This document shows positions 41,578-50,103 of a stretch of DNA of 64,000 bases, one piece after another. How positions within the stretch are numbered: the first letter of the stretch is position 1; every line of letters starts with the position of its first letter. Position numbers and translations under genes: made by a program. The notes beneath the pieces are model-generated. The model was not told the DNA's origin. It searched no databases and saw only the letters and a list, made by a program, of their open reading frames with translations. This DNA is from Niveispirillum cyanobacteriorum (GTDB lineage Bacteria > Pseudomonadota > Alphaproteobacteria > Azospirillales > Azospirillaceae), in the NCBI RefSeq assembly GCF_002868735.1, contig NZ_CP025613.1:620001-684000 (forward strand), read 5' to 3'.

Positions 41578-43347
41578 CTAAACCCCTTCTGCCGCCGGCA
41601 GGTCGATGCTGAAAACCGCCCCGCCTTCCGGCCCGTTCGCTGCGGTCAGACTACCATCATGGTCGCGGATGATGCTGGCCGAAATCACCAGGCCTAAGCC
41701 CAGCCCAACCCCCGGCGGCTTGGTCGTGAAAAACGGCTCGAACAGATGCGGCATATGGTTATCGGCAATCCCCGGCCCCGTATCCGCCACGCGCAAAAGC
41801 ACCCGCTCCCCTGCCACCTCCCCAGACACCATCACACGCCGCACCTCCTGCCCCGTCACAGCGTCCAGCGCATTGCCGATCAGGTTGACCAACACCTGTT
41901 CCAGGCGCAGCGGGTCACAGCGCACGGCCAGCCCATCGGCCAGATCCAGCACGATCTCCGCCCCCACCCGCCGCATTTTTTCGGCCAGCAGGGTCAGGGC
42001 ATTGTCGGTGGCGCCTGCCACGGCCACATCCTCCGGCCGGTTGTCCGACCGCCGGGCAAAGGTGCGCAACTGTCCGGTAATCCGAGCCATCCGTTCCGTC
42101 AGGCCGGCGATGTGGCGCAAATTTTCCTCCACCCGGTCCAGCTTGCCGCGTTCCAGGAACGCCGCCGCATTGTCGGAAAAGGTGCGCAGGGCCGCCAGCG
42201 GCTGGTTCAACTCATGCGTAATGCCCGCCGATAGCTGGCCTAAGGCCGCCAGCTTGGCCGCCTGCACCAGATCATCCTGCGCCCGGCGCAAATCCTCGTT
42301 GGCGGCTACCAGCTCGGCTGTGCGCGCCGTCACCTCCCGCTCCAGTGCTGCCGCTGACCGTTCCCAGGCCCGCCTGGTCCGCCGCCGCTGCCGCCAGTAA
42401 AGCCAGCCCAACAGGCACAGCGCCGCCACCCCCACCCCGCCGACACGGCCCACATCGCGGGCCATCTGCACCCCGTCCAGGCTCGACAGAAGGTAAAGCC
42501 GCCAGGGCGTGCCCTCCACCGCACTATCGCTGGCCAGATAGGTCACCGTAGCGCCCGCCAGCGTCACCGTCCCGTCGGCACCGGGCCGCCAGTCCAGCCC
42601 GCGCAGCGCCACCCCCTCATATTGTCTCGTATCGGCCAGCCGCACCTTCTCCGCATCCGACAGCGGCACCAGTGTGCGAAAGGTCCAGTCAGGTACCGAT
42701 GACAGGATCACCACGCCATTGCCATCCACAACCAGGATACGGTCCGACAGCCCGGCCCAGCTTTTCTCAACCGGCGCCAGCGACACTTTGACGACGGTGA
42801 TACCGAGCGTCAGCCCCCCCTCCTCCAGGGCGCGGGCGAAATAATGGCCCGGTTCCCGGCTGGTGGTGCCCACGCCATAAAACCGCCCCGCCCCGCTGGC
42901 CAGCGCTTCGCGGAAATAGGGGCGATAGGCAAAGTTGCGGCCCACGAAACTGTCCGCCTGCCGCCAGTTGCTGGCCGCCAGCGTCGTGCCGCCCGTATCC
43001 ATCAGGTACAGCGCCGCCGCCCCCGTCCGCGCCGCGATCTGCTCCATATAGATATTGGCCGCCTCGGTCGCCGCCGGATCATCCGGGCTTTGCAGGGCGG
43101 TGCGCAGGGTGCGCGACAGGCCCAGGATGGCGGGCGTCGTCTCATGCCGCGTCAACTCGCTGCGCAGGCCCGCAATCAGCAGGTCCCGCCTCGGCCCCGC
43201 CTGATCCAGCAGCGCATCCCGGCTGATCCCCGCCGCCAGCTTCCCGCCGGCCCAGGCCAGGACAAGCGCCAGCAGGGCGAAGCCCAGCCCGGTGATCAGG
43301 CCGGTCCCGACCCGTCCCGGACGCGGTGTAGAGGGGGCAATAGTCAT
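41578..43347 (-). CDS. dctB: C4-dicarboxylate sensor histidine kinase
   Basis: A 589-residue membrane kinase. The first membrane helix is LITGLGFALLALVLAWAGG. A periplasmic double-Cache sensor follows (FVGRNFAYRPYFREALASGA, a typical DctB ligand-pocket segment), then a second helix (VGGVGVAALCLLGWLYW). The HisKA phospho-acceptor is in GITHELNQPLAALRTFSDNA, and the HATPase domain has LVNLIGNALDAV, DTGPGI and GLGLGLVISASI. It senses succinate, fumarate or malate and phosphorylates DctD. The start is not certain; the ATG at 43347 places the first helix near residue 15, while an in-frame ATG at 43413 would add 22 residues. Confidence 0.9.
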   Translation of the reverse strand: MTIAPSTPRPGRVGTGLITGLGFALLALVLAWAGGKLAAGISRDALLDQAGPRRDLLIAGLRSELTRHETTPAILGLSRTLRTALQSPDDPAATEAANIYMEQIAARTGAAALYLMDTGGTTLAASNWRQADSFVGRNFAYRPYFREALASGAGRFYGVGTTSREPGHYFARALEEGGLTLGITVVKVSLAPVEKSWAGLSDRILVVDGNGVVILSSVPDWTFRTLVPLSDAEKVRLADTRQYEGVALRGLDWRPGADGTVTLAGATVTYLASDSAVEGTPWRLYLLSSLDGVQMARDVGRVGGVGVAALCLLGWLYWRQRRRTRRAWERSAAALEREVTARTAELVAANEDLRRAQDDLVQAAKLAALGQLSAGITHELNQPLAALRTFSDNAAAFLERGKLDRVEENLRHIAGLTERMARITGQLRTFARRSDNRPEDVAVAGATDNALTLLAEKMRRVGAEIVLDLADGLAVRCDPLRLEQVLVNLIGNALDAVTGQEVRRVMVSGEVAGERVLLRVADTGPGIADNHMPHLFEPFFTTKPPGVGLGLGLVISASIIRDHDGSLTAANGPEGGAVFSIDLPAAEGV

Positions 43348-43559
43348 GGCCGACCCAGGATAGGGTGCAGGCCAGCGGCCCGCAAGGCCACACCATACGG
43401 CCCTGGCACGCATGACACCGGGGGCAATTTCCAATCGTGCAGACGTGACCGGTAACAACAGATATTATACATTTCCATTATTCCGCCGTTAATAATTGGC
43501 GTGACAGGCTGACCCTGCCTCACCCGGAGGCCCCTGACAGTAGGAAAGGAGTTCGCCTC

Positions 43560-44318
43560 ATGCGTGCAACCTCCATAATCCTTCCCGCCCTGGTCACCGC
43601 CCTGTTCCTTCCCGCCACCTCCCCCGCCCTGGCCCAGATGGCACCACCCCCGGTCACCGATGACGTCAACCTGTCCTTGCAGGTGGAGGATTGGGTAAAG
43701 GCGGAAACGGCGCGCGTCATCCTGGTTGTCGATCTGGCGGGTCAGGCCGGCGGGGTGAACCGCGCCGACCTGTTGAAAACCGCCGCCGCCATCGCCGACC
43801 GCACCGACTGGCGCGTCATCGCCATGGACAAGGTGTCCGACAGTGCCGGCCTGGACCGCTGGCGCGCCATGCTGGAAACCCGCCTGCCGGAGGGGCGGCT
43901 GGCCGGCCTCGCCGAACGGGCCAAGCGCGCCAGCAAGCCCGGACAGCAGGTACGCATCGCTGCCGTGCGGTTTGAGCCAACCCTGCAAGAGATGGAGGCC
44001 GCCCGTTCCGCCCTGCGCGTCAAGCTCTATGCCCGCATCAAGGATGAGATTGCCCTGCTGCAGCAAACCTTCCCCGACCGCCGCTACCGGGTACAAAGTC
44101 TTCGCTTTAACGAGAACAGCGGCGGCTACCGCGACGCCGCCCCACCGCCGCCGCCGCCCTTCATCCCGCCGCCGGAAATCCAGATGATCGGCGACCCCAT
44201 CCGCACGGAAGTCATCGAGGAGGTCGCCCCGGCGAACGAAAGCGGTAGCGGGCAGGAAGATAAAATGATCGTGCAGGCCATGGTGTCACTGGGCGCCTTC
44301 GCCGGCCCCACACAATGA
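43560..44318 (+). CDS. exported protein of unknown function
   Basis: A 252-residue protein with a clear signal peptide (MRATSIILPALVTALFLPAT, cleavage after ALAQ). The body is a mixed alpha/beta domain with QVEDWVKAETARVILVVDLA and a regularly charged segment TLQEMEAARSALRVKLYARI. A proline run (PPPPPPFIPPPE) follows, then a short acidic tail. I do not recognise the family. It sits between dctB (divergent) and dctA (convergent), which may mean nothing. AGGAAAGGAG lies just before the ATG at 43560. Confidence 0.7.
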   Translation: MRATSIILPALVTALFLPATSPALAQMAPPPVTDDVNLSLQVEDWVKAETARVILVVDLAGQAGGVNRADLLKTAAAIADRTDWRVIAMDKVSDSAGLDRWRAMLETRLPEGRLAGLAERAKRASKPGQQVRIAAVRFEPTLQEMEAARSALRVKLYARIKDEIALLQQTFPDRRYRVQSLRFNENSGGYRDAAPPPPPPFIPPPEIQMIGDPIRTEVIEEVAPANESGSGQEDKMIVQAMVSLGAFAGPTQ

Positions 44319-44324
44319 AACGAA

Positions 44325-44356
44325 AAGGCCCCTCTCCCGGCGGGGAGAGGGGCCTT
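44325..44356. terminator. bidirectional terminator between the unknown exported gene and dctA
   Basis: A 14-bp perfect stem AAGGCCCCTCTCCC/GGGAGAGGGGCCTT with a GGCG loop. The four A before it give a U-run for the minus-strand dctA transcript. Confidence 0.85.
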
Positions 44357-44368
44357 AGCACTTAACCC

Positions 44369-45712
44369 TCATTCTGCCGGGGCCAGAACGGCGCGCGGAC
44401 GCTCCACCGCCTCTTCAATCCCGGTCGGGTTGGCCAGTTCGGCCTGCATCTTGGCCGTATCCAGCGCGCCTTCCCACTTGGCCACCACCAGCGTGGCAAC
44501 ACCATTGCCGATCAAGTTGGTCAGCGCACGCGCCTCCGACATGAACCGGTCAACGCCCAGGATTAGGGCGATGGACGCCACGGGGATATGGCCCACGGTG
44601 GCCAGCGTGGCCGCCAGCACGATGAAGCCCGACCCGGTCACCCCGGCCGCACCCTTGGAGGTCAGCAGCAGCACCGCCAGAATGCCCAGTTCCTGCCAGA
44701 TGGTCAGATCGGTATTGGTGGCCTGGGCCAGGAAGATGGCGGCCATGGTCAGATAGATGCAGGTGCCATCCAGGTTGAAGGAATAACCGGTCGGCACCAC
44801 CAGACCCACCACCGACTTTTCCACGCCCAGCTTGTTCAGCTTGGCCATCAGGCGCGGCAGGGCGCTTTCCGAGGACGAGGTGCCCAGCACGATCAGCAAC
44901 TCTTCACGGATATAGCGGATGAAGCGGGTGATGGAGAAACCACAGACCCGCGCCACAACGCCCAGCACGCCGAAGATGAAGATCAGGCAGGTGGCATAGA
45001 ACGCCGCCATCAACTGCCCGAGCGAGATCAGCGTATCGACCCCGTACTTGCCGATGGTAAAGGCCATGGCGCCAAAGGCACCGATGGGTGCCACCTTCAT
45101 CAGGATACCGACAATCTTGAAGAAGATGCCCGAGGCCTGATCGATCAGGTGCAGCATGGGCCGGCCCTTGTCACCCAGGCTTTGCAGGCCAAAGGCAAAC
45201 AGGATGGCGATGAACAGCACCTGCAAAATCTCCCCCTCGGCAAAGGCGCCGACGACGGTGGTGGGGATGATATGCATCAGGAAGGCGACGGTCCCCTGCT
45301 CCTGCGCCTTGGCGGCATAGGACGCGATGGACTTGGTGTCCAGGGTGGCGGGATCGACATTCATGCCGGCCCCCGGCTGCCAGACATTGACAATCACCAT
45401 GCCCAGAACCAGGGCGATGGTCGTCAAAACCTCAAAGTAAATCAGGGCCTTGAACCCAACCCGCCCCACCTTCTTCATATCCTCCATGCCGGCAATGCCA
45501 TGGACCACGGTCAGGAAGATGATGGGCGCAATCAACATCTTGATCATCTTGATGAAGGCATCGCCCAGCGGCTTCATGCTTTCACCCACCGACGGGTAGA
45601 AATGCCCCAGCGCGATGCCGACGGCGATGGCCACCAGCACCTGCACATAAAGGCTCTGATAGAACTTCTTCGGCGCCGCCGGGTTGGCGGCGATGCTGGC
45701 ACCCTGGGCCAT
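44369..45712 (-). CDS. dctA: C4-dicarboxylate:cation symporter
   Basis: A 447-residue inner-membrane transporter of the glutamate/dicarboxylate family. Visible signatures are [20 protein letters not shown], the serine-rich re-entrant loop [15 protein letters not shown], and [20 protein letters not shown] with the cation-site NLDGT motif, in about eight membrane helices. It imports succinate, fumarate and malate. The gene is controlled by DctB/DctD encoded nearby on the same strand but not contiguous. A sigma-54 promoter lies 76 bp upstream of the ATG. Confidence 0.95.
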   Translation of the reverse strand: MAQGASIAANPAAPKKFYQSLYVQVLVAIAVGIALGHFYPSVGESMKPLGDAFIKMIKMLIAPIIFLTVVHGIAGMEDMKKVGRVGFKALIYFEVLTTIALVLGMVIVNVWQPGAGMNVDPATLDTKSIASYAAKAQEQGTVAFLMHIIPTTVVGAFAEGEILQVLFIAILFAFGLQSLGDKGRPMLHLIDQASGIFFKIVGILMKVAPIGAFGAMAFTIGKYGVDTLISLGQLMAAFYATCLIFIFGVLGVVARVCGFSITRFIRYIREELLIVLGTSSSESALPRLMAKLNKLGVEKSVVGLVVPTGYSFNLDGTCIYLTMAAIFLAQATNTDLTIWQELGILAVLLLTSKGAAGVTGSGFIVLAATLATVGHIPVASIALILGVDRFMSEARALTNLIGNGVATLVVAKWEGALDTAKMQAELANPTGIEEAVERPRAVLAPAE

Positions 45713-45787
45713 GTCGCTTCTCCCAATTAATCCGTGTCCGCCGGGTTGGGAGGCCGCATAGCCCCGTCCCGCCTTCAGGGGCCTATA

Positions 45788-45803
45788 GGCATGTGCTGTG
45801 CCA
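45788..45803 (-). promoter_or_regulatory. sigma-54 promoter of dctA
   Basis: On the minus strand, TGGCACAGCACATGCC matches TGGCAC-N5-TTGC with correct GG-N10-GC spacing, 76-91 bases before the dctA ATG. It is the expected target of DctD. Confidence 0.8.
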
Positions 45804-45855
45804 GGGGGCGGGGTGATGGGGAATCAAGGGGTTGGCGCGGGGTGGGGGCGGGATT

Positions 45856-45873
45856 TGTCTGGATTTCCAGACA
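45856..45873. promoter_or_regulatory. 7-4-7 dyad, candidate DctD upstream activating site
   Basis: TGTCTGG-ATTT-CCAGACA is a perfect inverted repeat about 60 bp upstream of the sigma-54 -24 element, a typical enhancer position. That DctD binds it is inferred. Confidence 0.55.
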
Positions 45874-45975
45874 GGGGTAGTGGGGTTTGTGCGGGATTTC
45901 GGACGGGGGCATTGATGCTGCCCCTTCAACATCGCCCCGGCACTTCCGCGCCCTCTCCACCGCACTCCGCTGCCT

Positions 45976-46005
45976 CCCCCGCGAAAGCGGGGGTCCAGGG
46001 GCCAC
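45976..46005 (+). repeat. REP-like palindromic repeat, copy A
   Basis: CCCCCGC-GAAA-GCGGGGG followed by TCCAGGGGCCAC. Same architecture and orientation as the copy at 47827; lies at the left side of the AT-rich island. The rest of 45874-46168 holds nothing else I can identify beyond AT-rich sequence before the next gene. Confidence 0.7.
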
Positions 46006-46168
46006 ACGCTCTACTTGTCAGCCTCAATGACCGAATGAGGATAAAGTTGCCTAAACTGATTTTTTAAGAGACTAACCTTAGTGACTACCATTACAATTCA
46101 CATTGTCTACGTTTCTTCTGCACCAACACAACGCTGAAAAACCAAGTATCAAGTCGCAGGTATTAATT

Positions 46169-47800
46169 ATGAATGAAGAATCCAAATCATGGAAAATGCC
46201 CGACAATAATCCATGGTATATACTTGCCACCCTACACAATAAACACCATCCTGCCAACGAAAGGCAAGACCTCAATCGTAAAACCTGGAACCGTTATTTC
46301 GCTAGTTATTTAAATGAAGAAGAGCGCCACAACATAAGCAAAATTATTCCACTGGATGAAACGATAGCATATGATGATAATGAACTACAGGAAATACAAA
46401 ATATTTTTCAAAGTAAATTAAATGACAACAATAGCGAACTGCCCGATGTCCGCAAAACAATAGATTTTTCTGGTCTTTTGTTTATAAATGATATACAATT
46501 TTCGGGATTTATATTCCTTTCATGTGATTTTGGCAATTGTCTATTTGAAGGAAATATAGATTTTACAAAATCATTGTTCATGCACGAAATTAGGTTCGAG
46601 GCTGCTGAATTTAGAGTGGCCCCCAAATTCCAAGAAGCAATTTTTCTTCAGTATACATACTTTACCGATACAGAATTTTCAAAGGGTTTTGATTTCAGGA
46701 AATCTGAATTCAAGGCCCCCGTAAGTTTCAAGAGCATTAAAGTTGAAGAGAACGCAGACGCCCGATTTGGGGGTGCCAGATTTTTTCGAGAAGTTGATTT
46801 CACTGAATCTAAATTCGGTGGAAATTTATTTTTCGGGAAAGCAGAGTTCGTCGGTCCATCTTCATTCTACGAATGTGAATTTTCTAAATATGGAGCCAAC
46901 TTCAGTGGCGCTATTTTCTCGATATGCGCTGATTTCCGAAAGTCAAAGTTCAAAGGTGATGTATTTTTCTCTAATGTTTACTTCCCTAGTATAGTCGAAA
47001 GCAACCCCTCGGAGCACTCCCCACCCTGGCCAATACATAGCGATACATTCTCCGGCTACATCTACCTTGATGGTGCAGAATTCTTAGGTACCGCTTCATT
47101 CAAGGAGACAAAATTCTTAGGTAACTCAAGATTCCAAAATGTCATTTTTAGGAATAAAGCCGACTTTCATAAAGCAAATTTTTGTAGCTCTGTTGATTTT
47201 ACAAACAGTGAGCTGAAAGGCCCCACCGACTTCGACGGCTGTCAGTTCAAAAAGTCTCCACCCCAACTCGCCGGGGCCACGCTACATCCCCGCACCAACT
47301 GGCGGCGAGTGATTTGGCCGCAACTGACGGGATTGCGGACTGATGAGGTAGAGAACCTTACTGATGCCTACAGCTGCCTCAAACTGGAGATGGATAAGCA
47401 AAAGCGACATCATGATGAACTCATGTTCTTTTCAAAGGAATTGGAGTGCCGAAAAGTAGAGTTAGGCAAAATAAGGGGTTTTCCGATTTCGCTGTATGAG
47501 TGGACTTGCGACTATGGCCAAAGCATAATACTGCCATTACTTTGGCTATTTGACCTTACCCTTCTTGGTTGGAATGTGATAATGTCAGCGTATATGCTCG
47601 AAATCACTTGGGACAAGGCCCTATTGGCCAGTTTAGTGAACTCTCTTGGTAGCTTTGGGGTTCGCAAGGAGCTTATGGAGAGCCTACCAAAACCCGCTTC
47701 TACTGGGATGCAATTCTTCCTTATGATCCAGAGTATAATTGCATTGATCCTCCTCTTCCTTATCGGCCTTGGCCTGCGCAACCGATTCCGCATGAAGTGA
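46169..47800 (+). CDS. pentapeptide-repeat protein with C-terminal membrane segments, AT-rich and probably acquired
   Basis: A 543-residue protein. After an N-terminal helical region, residues about 95-370 contain degenerate pentapeptide repeats with Phe at the centre (IDFSGLLFI, FSGFIFLSCDFGNC, ADFRKSKFKGDVFF, ADFHKANFCSSVDF), predicting a right-handed quadrilateral beta helix. A charged segment, KLEMDKQKRHHDELMFFSKE, then SLYEWTCDYGQSIILPLL leads into two or three hydrophobic helices and a basic end (LGLRNRFRMK). This repeat-plus-channel-like layout is known for uncharacterised membrane pentapeptide proteins. Base composition is far more AT-rich than the surroundings up to about 47250, a sign of transfer. 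A TTG at 46103 is an alternative start. Function unknown. Confidence 0.85.
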   Translation: MNEESKSWKMPDNNPWYILATLHNKHHPANERQDLNRKTWNRYFASYLNEEERHNISKIIPLDETIAYDDNELQEIQNIFQSKLNDNNSELPDVRKTIDFSGLLFINDIQFSGFIFLSCDFGNCLFEGNIDFTKSLFMHEIRFEAAEFRVAPKFQEAIFLQYTYFTDTEFSKGFDFRKSEFKAPVSFKSIKVEENADARFGGARFFREVDFTESKFGGNLFFGKAEFVGPSSFYECEFSKYGANFSGAIFSICADFRKSKFKGDVFFSNVYFPSIVESNPSEHSPPWPIHSDTFSGYIYLDGAEFLGTASFKETKFLGNSRFQNVIFRNKADFHKANFCSSVDFTNSELKGPTDFDGCQFKKSPPQLAGATLHPRTNWRRVIWPQLTGLRTDEVENLTDAYSCLKLEMDKQKRHHDELMFFSKELECRKVELGKIRGFPISLYEWTCDYGQSIILPLLWLFDLTLLGWNVIMSAYMLEITWDKALLASLVNSLGSFGVRKELMESLPKPASTGMQFFLMIQSIIALILLFLIGLGLRNRFRMK

Positions 47801-47826
47801 TCCGCGGCCCCAAGCGCCCCCTTCAT

Positions 47827-47856
47827 CATCCCGGCGAAAGCCGGGACCCAAGGGCC
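47827..47856 (+). repeat. REP-like palindromic repeat, copy B
   Basis: ATCCCGGC-GAAA-GCCGGGA then CCCAAGGGCC, in the same orientation as copy A. It lies 27 bp after the pentapeptide gene. Confidence 0.75.
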
Positions 47857-47913
47857 GAGCGCCCGACCTCGACACAGCGTTGGCCTGGGACAGGTGGATT
47901 GGCCTGATCCCGT

Positions 47914-47943
47914 GGCCCCTGGGTCCCGGCTTTCGCCGGGATT
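47914..47943 (-). repeat. REP-like palindromic repeat, copy C (inverted)
   Basis: GGCCCCTGGGTCCCGGC-TTTC-GCCGGGAT is the reverse complement of the copy B unit. B and C form a converging pair, the usual BIME-like arrangement. The rest of 47801-48154 shows no gene; it carries the leader of the helicase gene. Confidence 0.75.
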
Positions 47944-48154
47944 ACGAGAAGGCGACGCATAAGGAACCACCACCCCACCGCACCCCTGCCCCCCGCCTTC
48001 CGCCCTTGTCGCAGCGCACAAACCCATGCGATAAGGCCCCCATAACGCAACATTCTGGAACCGCCGCCCCATCGGGCCGCCACCGTTCCGGTGGTGCTTA
48101 TGGTGTCCGGCTGCATCCTGCGCCGGGCCGGTTACTAAGGTTACGTTTCCTCAC

Positions 48155-49777
48155 ATGCTTGATTTCAATGGTCTGGGGCTGCTGTCCCCGCTTTCCGCCG
48201 GCCTGTCCGCTGCCGGCTACACCACCCCCACCCCCATCCAGGCGCAGGCCTTGCCCGCCGCCCTGGCGGGCCGTGACGTGCTGGGTCTGGCCCAGACGGG
48301 CACCGGCAAGACGGCGGCCTTTGCCCTGCCCGTCCTGCAGGCCCTGGCCAAGGCCGACAAGCGGGCGCGGGCACATTATCCGCGCGCCCTGATCATGCTG
48401 CCCACGCGTGAACTGGCGCTGCAGGTCGGCACCGTTTTCGACCTGCTGGGCATTCAACTGCCCTTCACCAATGCCGTGGTGCATGGCGGTGTGTCGATCA
48501 ATCCGCAGATCAAGGCGCTGGCAGCGGGGGTCGATATCCTGATCGCCACGCCGGGCCGCCTGATCGACCTGATGGATCAGGGAAAGTGCAAGCTGGACAA
48601 TGTCGTTCTGTTCGTCCTGGACGAGGCGGACCGCATGCTGGACATGGGGTTCCTGCCGGCGGTGAAGAAGATTGTGGCAAAGCTGCCCAAGGCGGGCCGC
48701 CAGACCATGTTCTTCTCCGCCACCATGCCCAACGATGTGTCGGGCCTGGCTGAAAGCCTGCTGCATGATCATGTCCGGGTGGAGGTGACGCCGCCCGCGA
48801 CCACGGTGGAGCGCATCGACCAATCGGTGATCCATCTGGACATGGCGCAGAAGGCACCGACCCTGGTGAAGCTGCTGTCCGATCCGACGGTGGAAACCGC
48901 CATCATCTTCACCCGCACCAAGCATGGCGCCAATAAACTGGCAGCACAGTTGGCGGGTGCTGGCCTGGAGGCTGACGCCTATCACGCCAACAAGTCGCAG
49001 AATGCCCGCGAACGCGCCCTGGATGCCTTCCGCGCCGGCAAGACCCGCGCCCTGGTCGCCACCGACATTGCGGCGCGCGGCATTGATGTGGATTTGATCA
49101 CCCACGTCTTCAACTATGACCTGCCGGAAGTGCCCGACGCCTATGTCCACCGCATCGGCCGCACGGGCCGCGCGGGCCGGGCCGGCACCGCCGTCTCGCT
49201 GGTCACGCCCGCCGACCGTCCGCTGCTGAAGCAGATTGAGAAGGTGACGCGGCAGTCGATCCCGCGCCACCCGATGGAACCCGCCGCCGCTGCAATCCTG
49301 CCGCAGTTGAAGCCCGAACGCCCGCCGCAGCCGCAACCCAAGCGCGGCAACCGGCCCAAGCCGGCGGGCAAGCCGGGTGAGCGCAGCAACCAGAGCCGCC
49401 CCGGTCGTCGTGGACAGCCGCCGCGTCAGGGCGAGGCCAATCGTAACGACGCGCCGCGCACGGATGCGCCGCGTGCGGACGCTCCCCGCGCCGACGGCAC
49501 CGCCGCACCATCCGCCCGTCCGCAGCAACCCCGTCCCCAGGGTCCACGCCCGCAGGGCCAGCAGGGACAGCGTCCGCAGGGTCAGGGACAGCGCCCGGCC
49601 CAGCAGGGCAAGCCGCAGCAGCACTCTCGCCCCGCCGCCAAGCAGACCGCCGATAACCGCCCTGCCCGTGACGGTGCCGGCAAGCCGCAGCGTCCCCAGC
49701 GCCCGGCACGCGATGGCGCAGACGCTGCCAGCGGTGACTGGACGCCCGATTTCCTGCGCCGTCCCGCGCGGGGGTAA
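48155..49777 (+). CDS. rhlE: DEAD-box RNA helicase, RhlE type
   Basis: A 540-residue helicase. Motifs in order: Q-motif (PTPIQAQALPAAL), I AQTGTGKT, Ia PTRELALQ, II VLDEADRML, III SATMP, IV IIFTRTKHGA, V ATDIAARGIDVD, VI HRIGRTGRAGR. Residues beyond about 385 are a low-complexity basic tail rich in Arg, Pro, Gln and Ala, with repeats such as DAPRTDAPRADAPRADG and PQGPRPQGQQGQRPQGQGQR, likely to bind RNA non-specifically. RhlE proteins remodel structured RNA in ribosome assembly and mRNA decay. The long repeat tail is GC-rich and probably variable in length between strains. Confidence 0.93.
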   Translation: MLDFNGLGLLSPLSAGLSAAGYTTPTPIQAQALPAALAGRDVLGLAQTGTGKTAAFALPVLQALAKADKRARAHYPRALIMLPTRELALQVGTVFDLLGIQLPFTNAVVHGGVSINPQIKALAAGVDILIATPGRLIDLMDQGKCKLDNVVLFVLDEADRMLDMGFLPAVKKIVAKLPKAGRQTMFFSATMPNDVSGLAESLLHDHVRVEVTPPATTVERIDQSVIHLDMAQKAPTLVKLLSDPTVETAIIFTRTKHGANKLAAQLAGAGLEADAYHANKSQNARERALDAFRAGKTRALVATDIAARGIDVDLITHVFNYDLPEVPDAYVHRIGRTGRAGRAGTAVSLVTPADRPLLKQIEKVTRQSIPRHPMEPAAAAILPQLKPERPPQPQPKRGNRPKPAGKPGERSNQSRPGRRGQPPRQGEANRNDAPRTDAPRADAPRADGTAAPSARPQQPRPQGPRPQGQQGQRPQGQGQRPAQQGKPQQHSRPAAKQTADNRPARDGAGKPQRPQRPARDGADAASGDWTPDFLRRPARG

Positions 49778-49785
49778 AATGGTTT

Positions 49786-49809
49786 GGGAGGGTGATCCCT
49801 CACCCTCCC
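49786..49809 (+). terminator. hairpin after the helicase gene
   Basis: A perfect 10-bp stem GGGAGGGTGA/TCACCCTCCC with a TCCC loop, eight bases after the stop. It has no T-run, so it may be a processing or weak terminator structure. Confidence 0.5.
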
Positions 49810-49896
49810 GACCGCTGACTTCCGTGCCATACCCTGCTATACTCTGCGCGGTAAAGCTCGGACCCTGTCCGAATGACAGGCCGCTCACCCGGCTCC

Positions 49897-49976
49897 ATGC
49901 AACACACCTGTGTTTTATGTTGCATCCTGTTGCACGAACGCGGCAGGGGTGGCGTTTTGGTAACTGAATTACCAAA
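49897..49976. promoter_or_regulatory. nested inverted repeats upstream of pyruvate kinase
   Basis: In the 326-bp gap before pyk are ATGCAACA-N13-TGTTGCAT (49897-49925), enclosing AACACA-CC-TGTGTT, and TTTGGTAA-CTGAA-TTACCAAA (49956-49976). A third small palindrome GGGGAT-CAA-ATCCCC lies at 50001-50015. The 8-5-8 repeat is the best operator candidate, 128 bp before the pyk ATG. No other gene is seen in this gap. Confidence 0.5.
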
Positions 49977-50103
49977 CTGACGTTGAATTCTTGTAACTGG
50001 GGGGATCAAATCCCCTGCGAACCATGCTATAAGGCATGGGAACGAACGGGCGCGTCTGTGCCCGCATAAGATTATCGCACCACCAGAGCATCAAGGATCG
50101 CCC

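Noticed and set aside
43404-43418. TGGCACG-N4 resembling a sigma-54 -24 element near dctB
   Set aside because: The -12 GC dinucleotide is absent at the required spacing (ACAC instead), so it is not a sigma-54 promoter.
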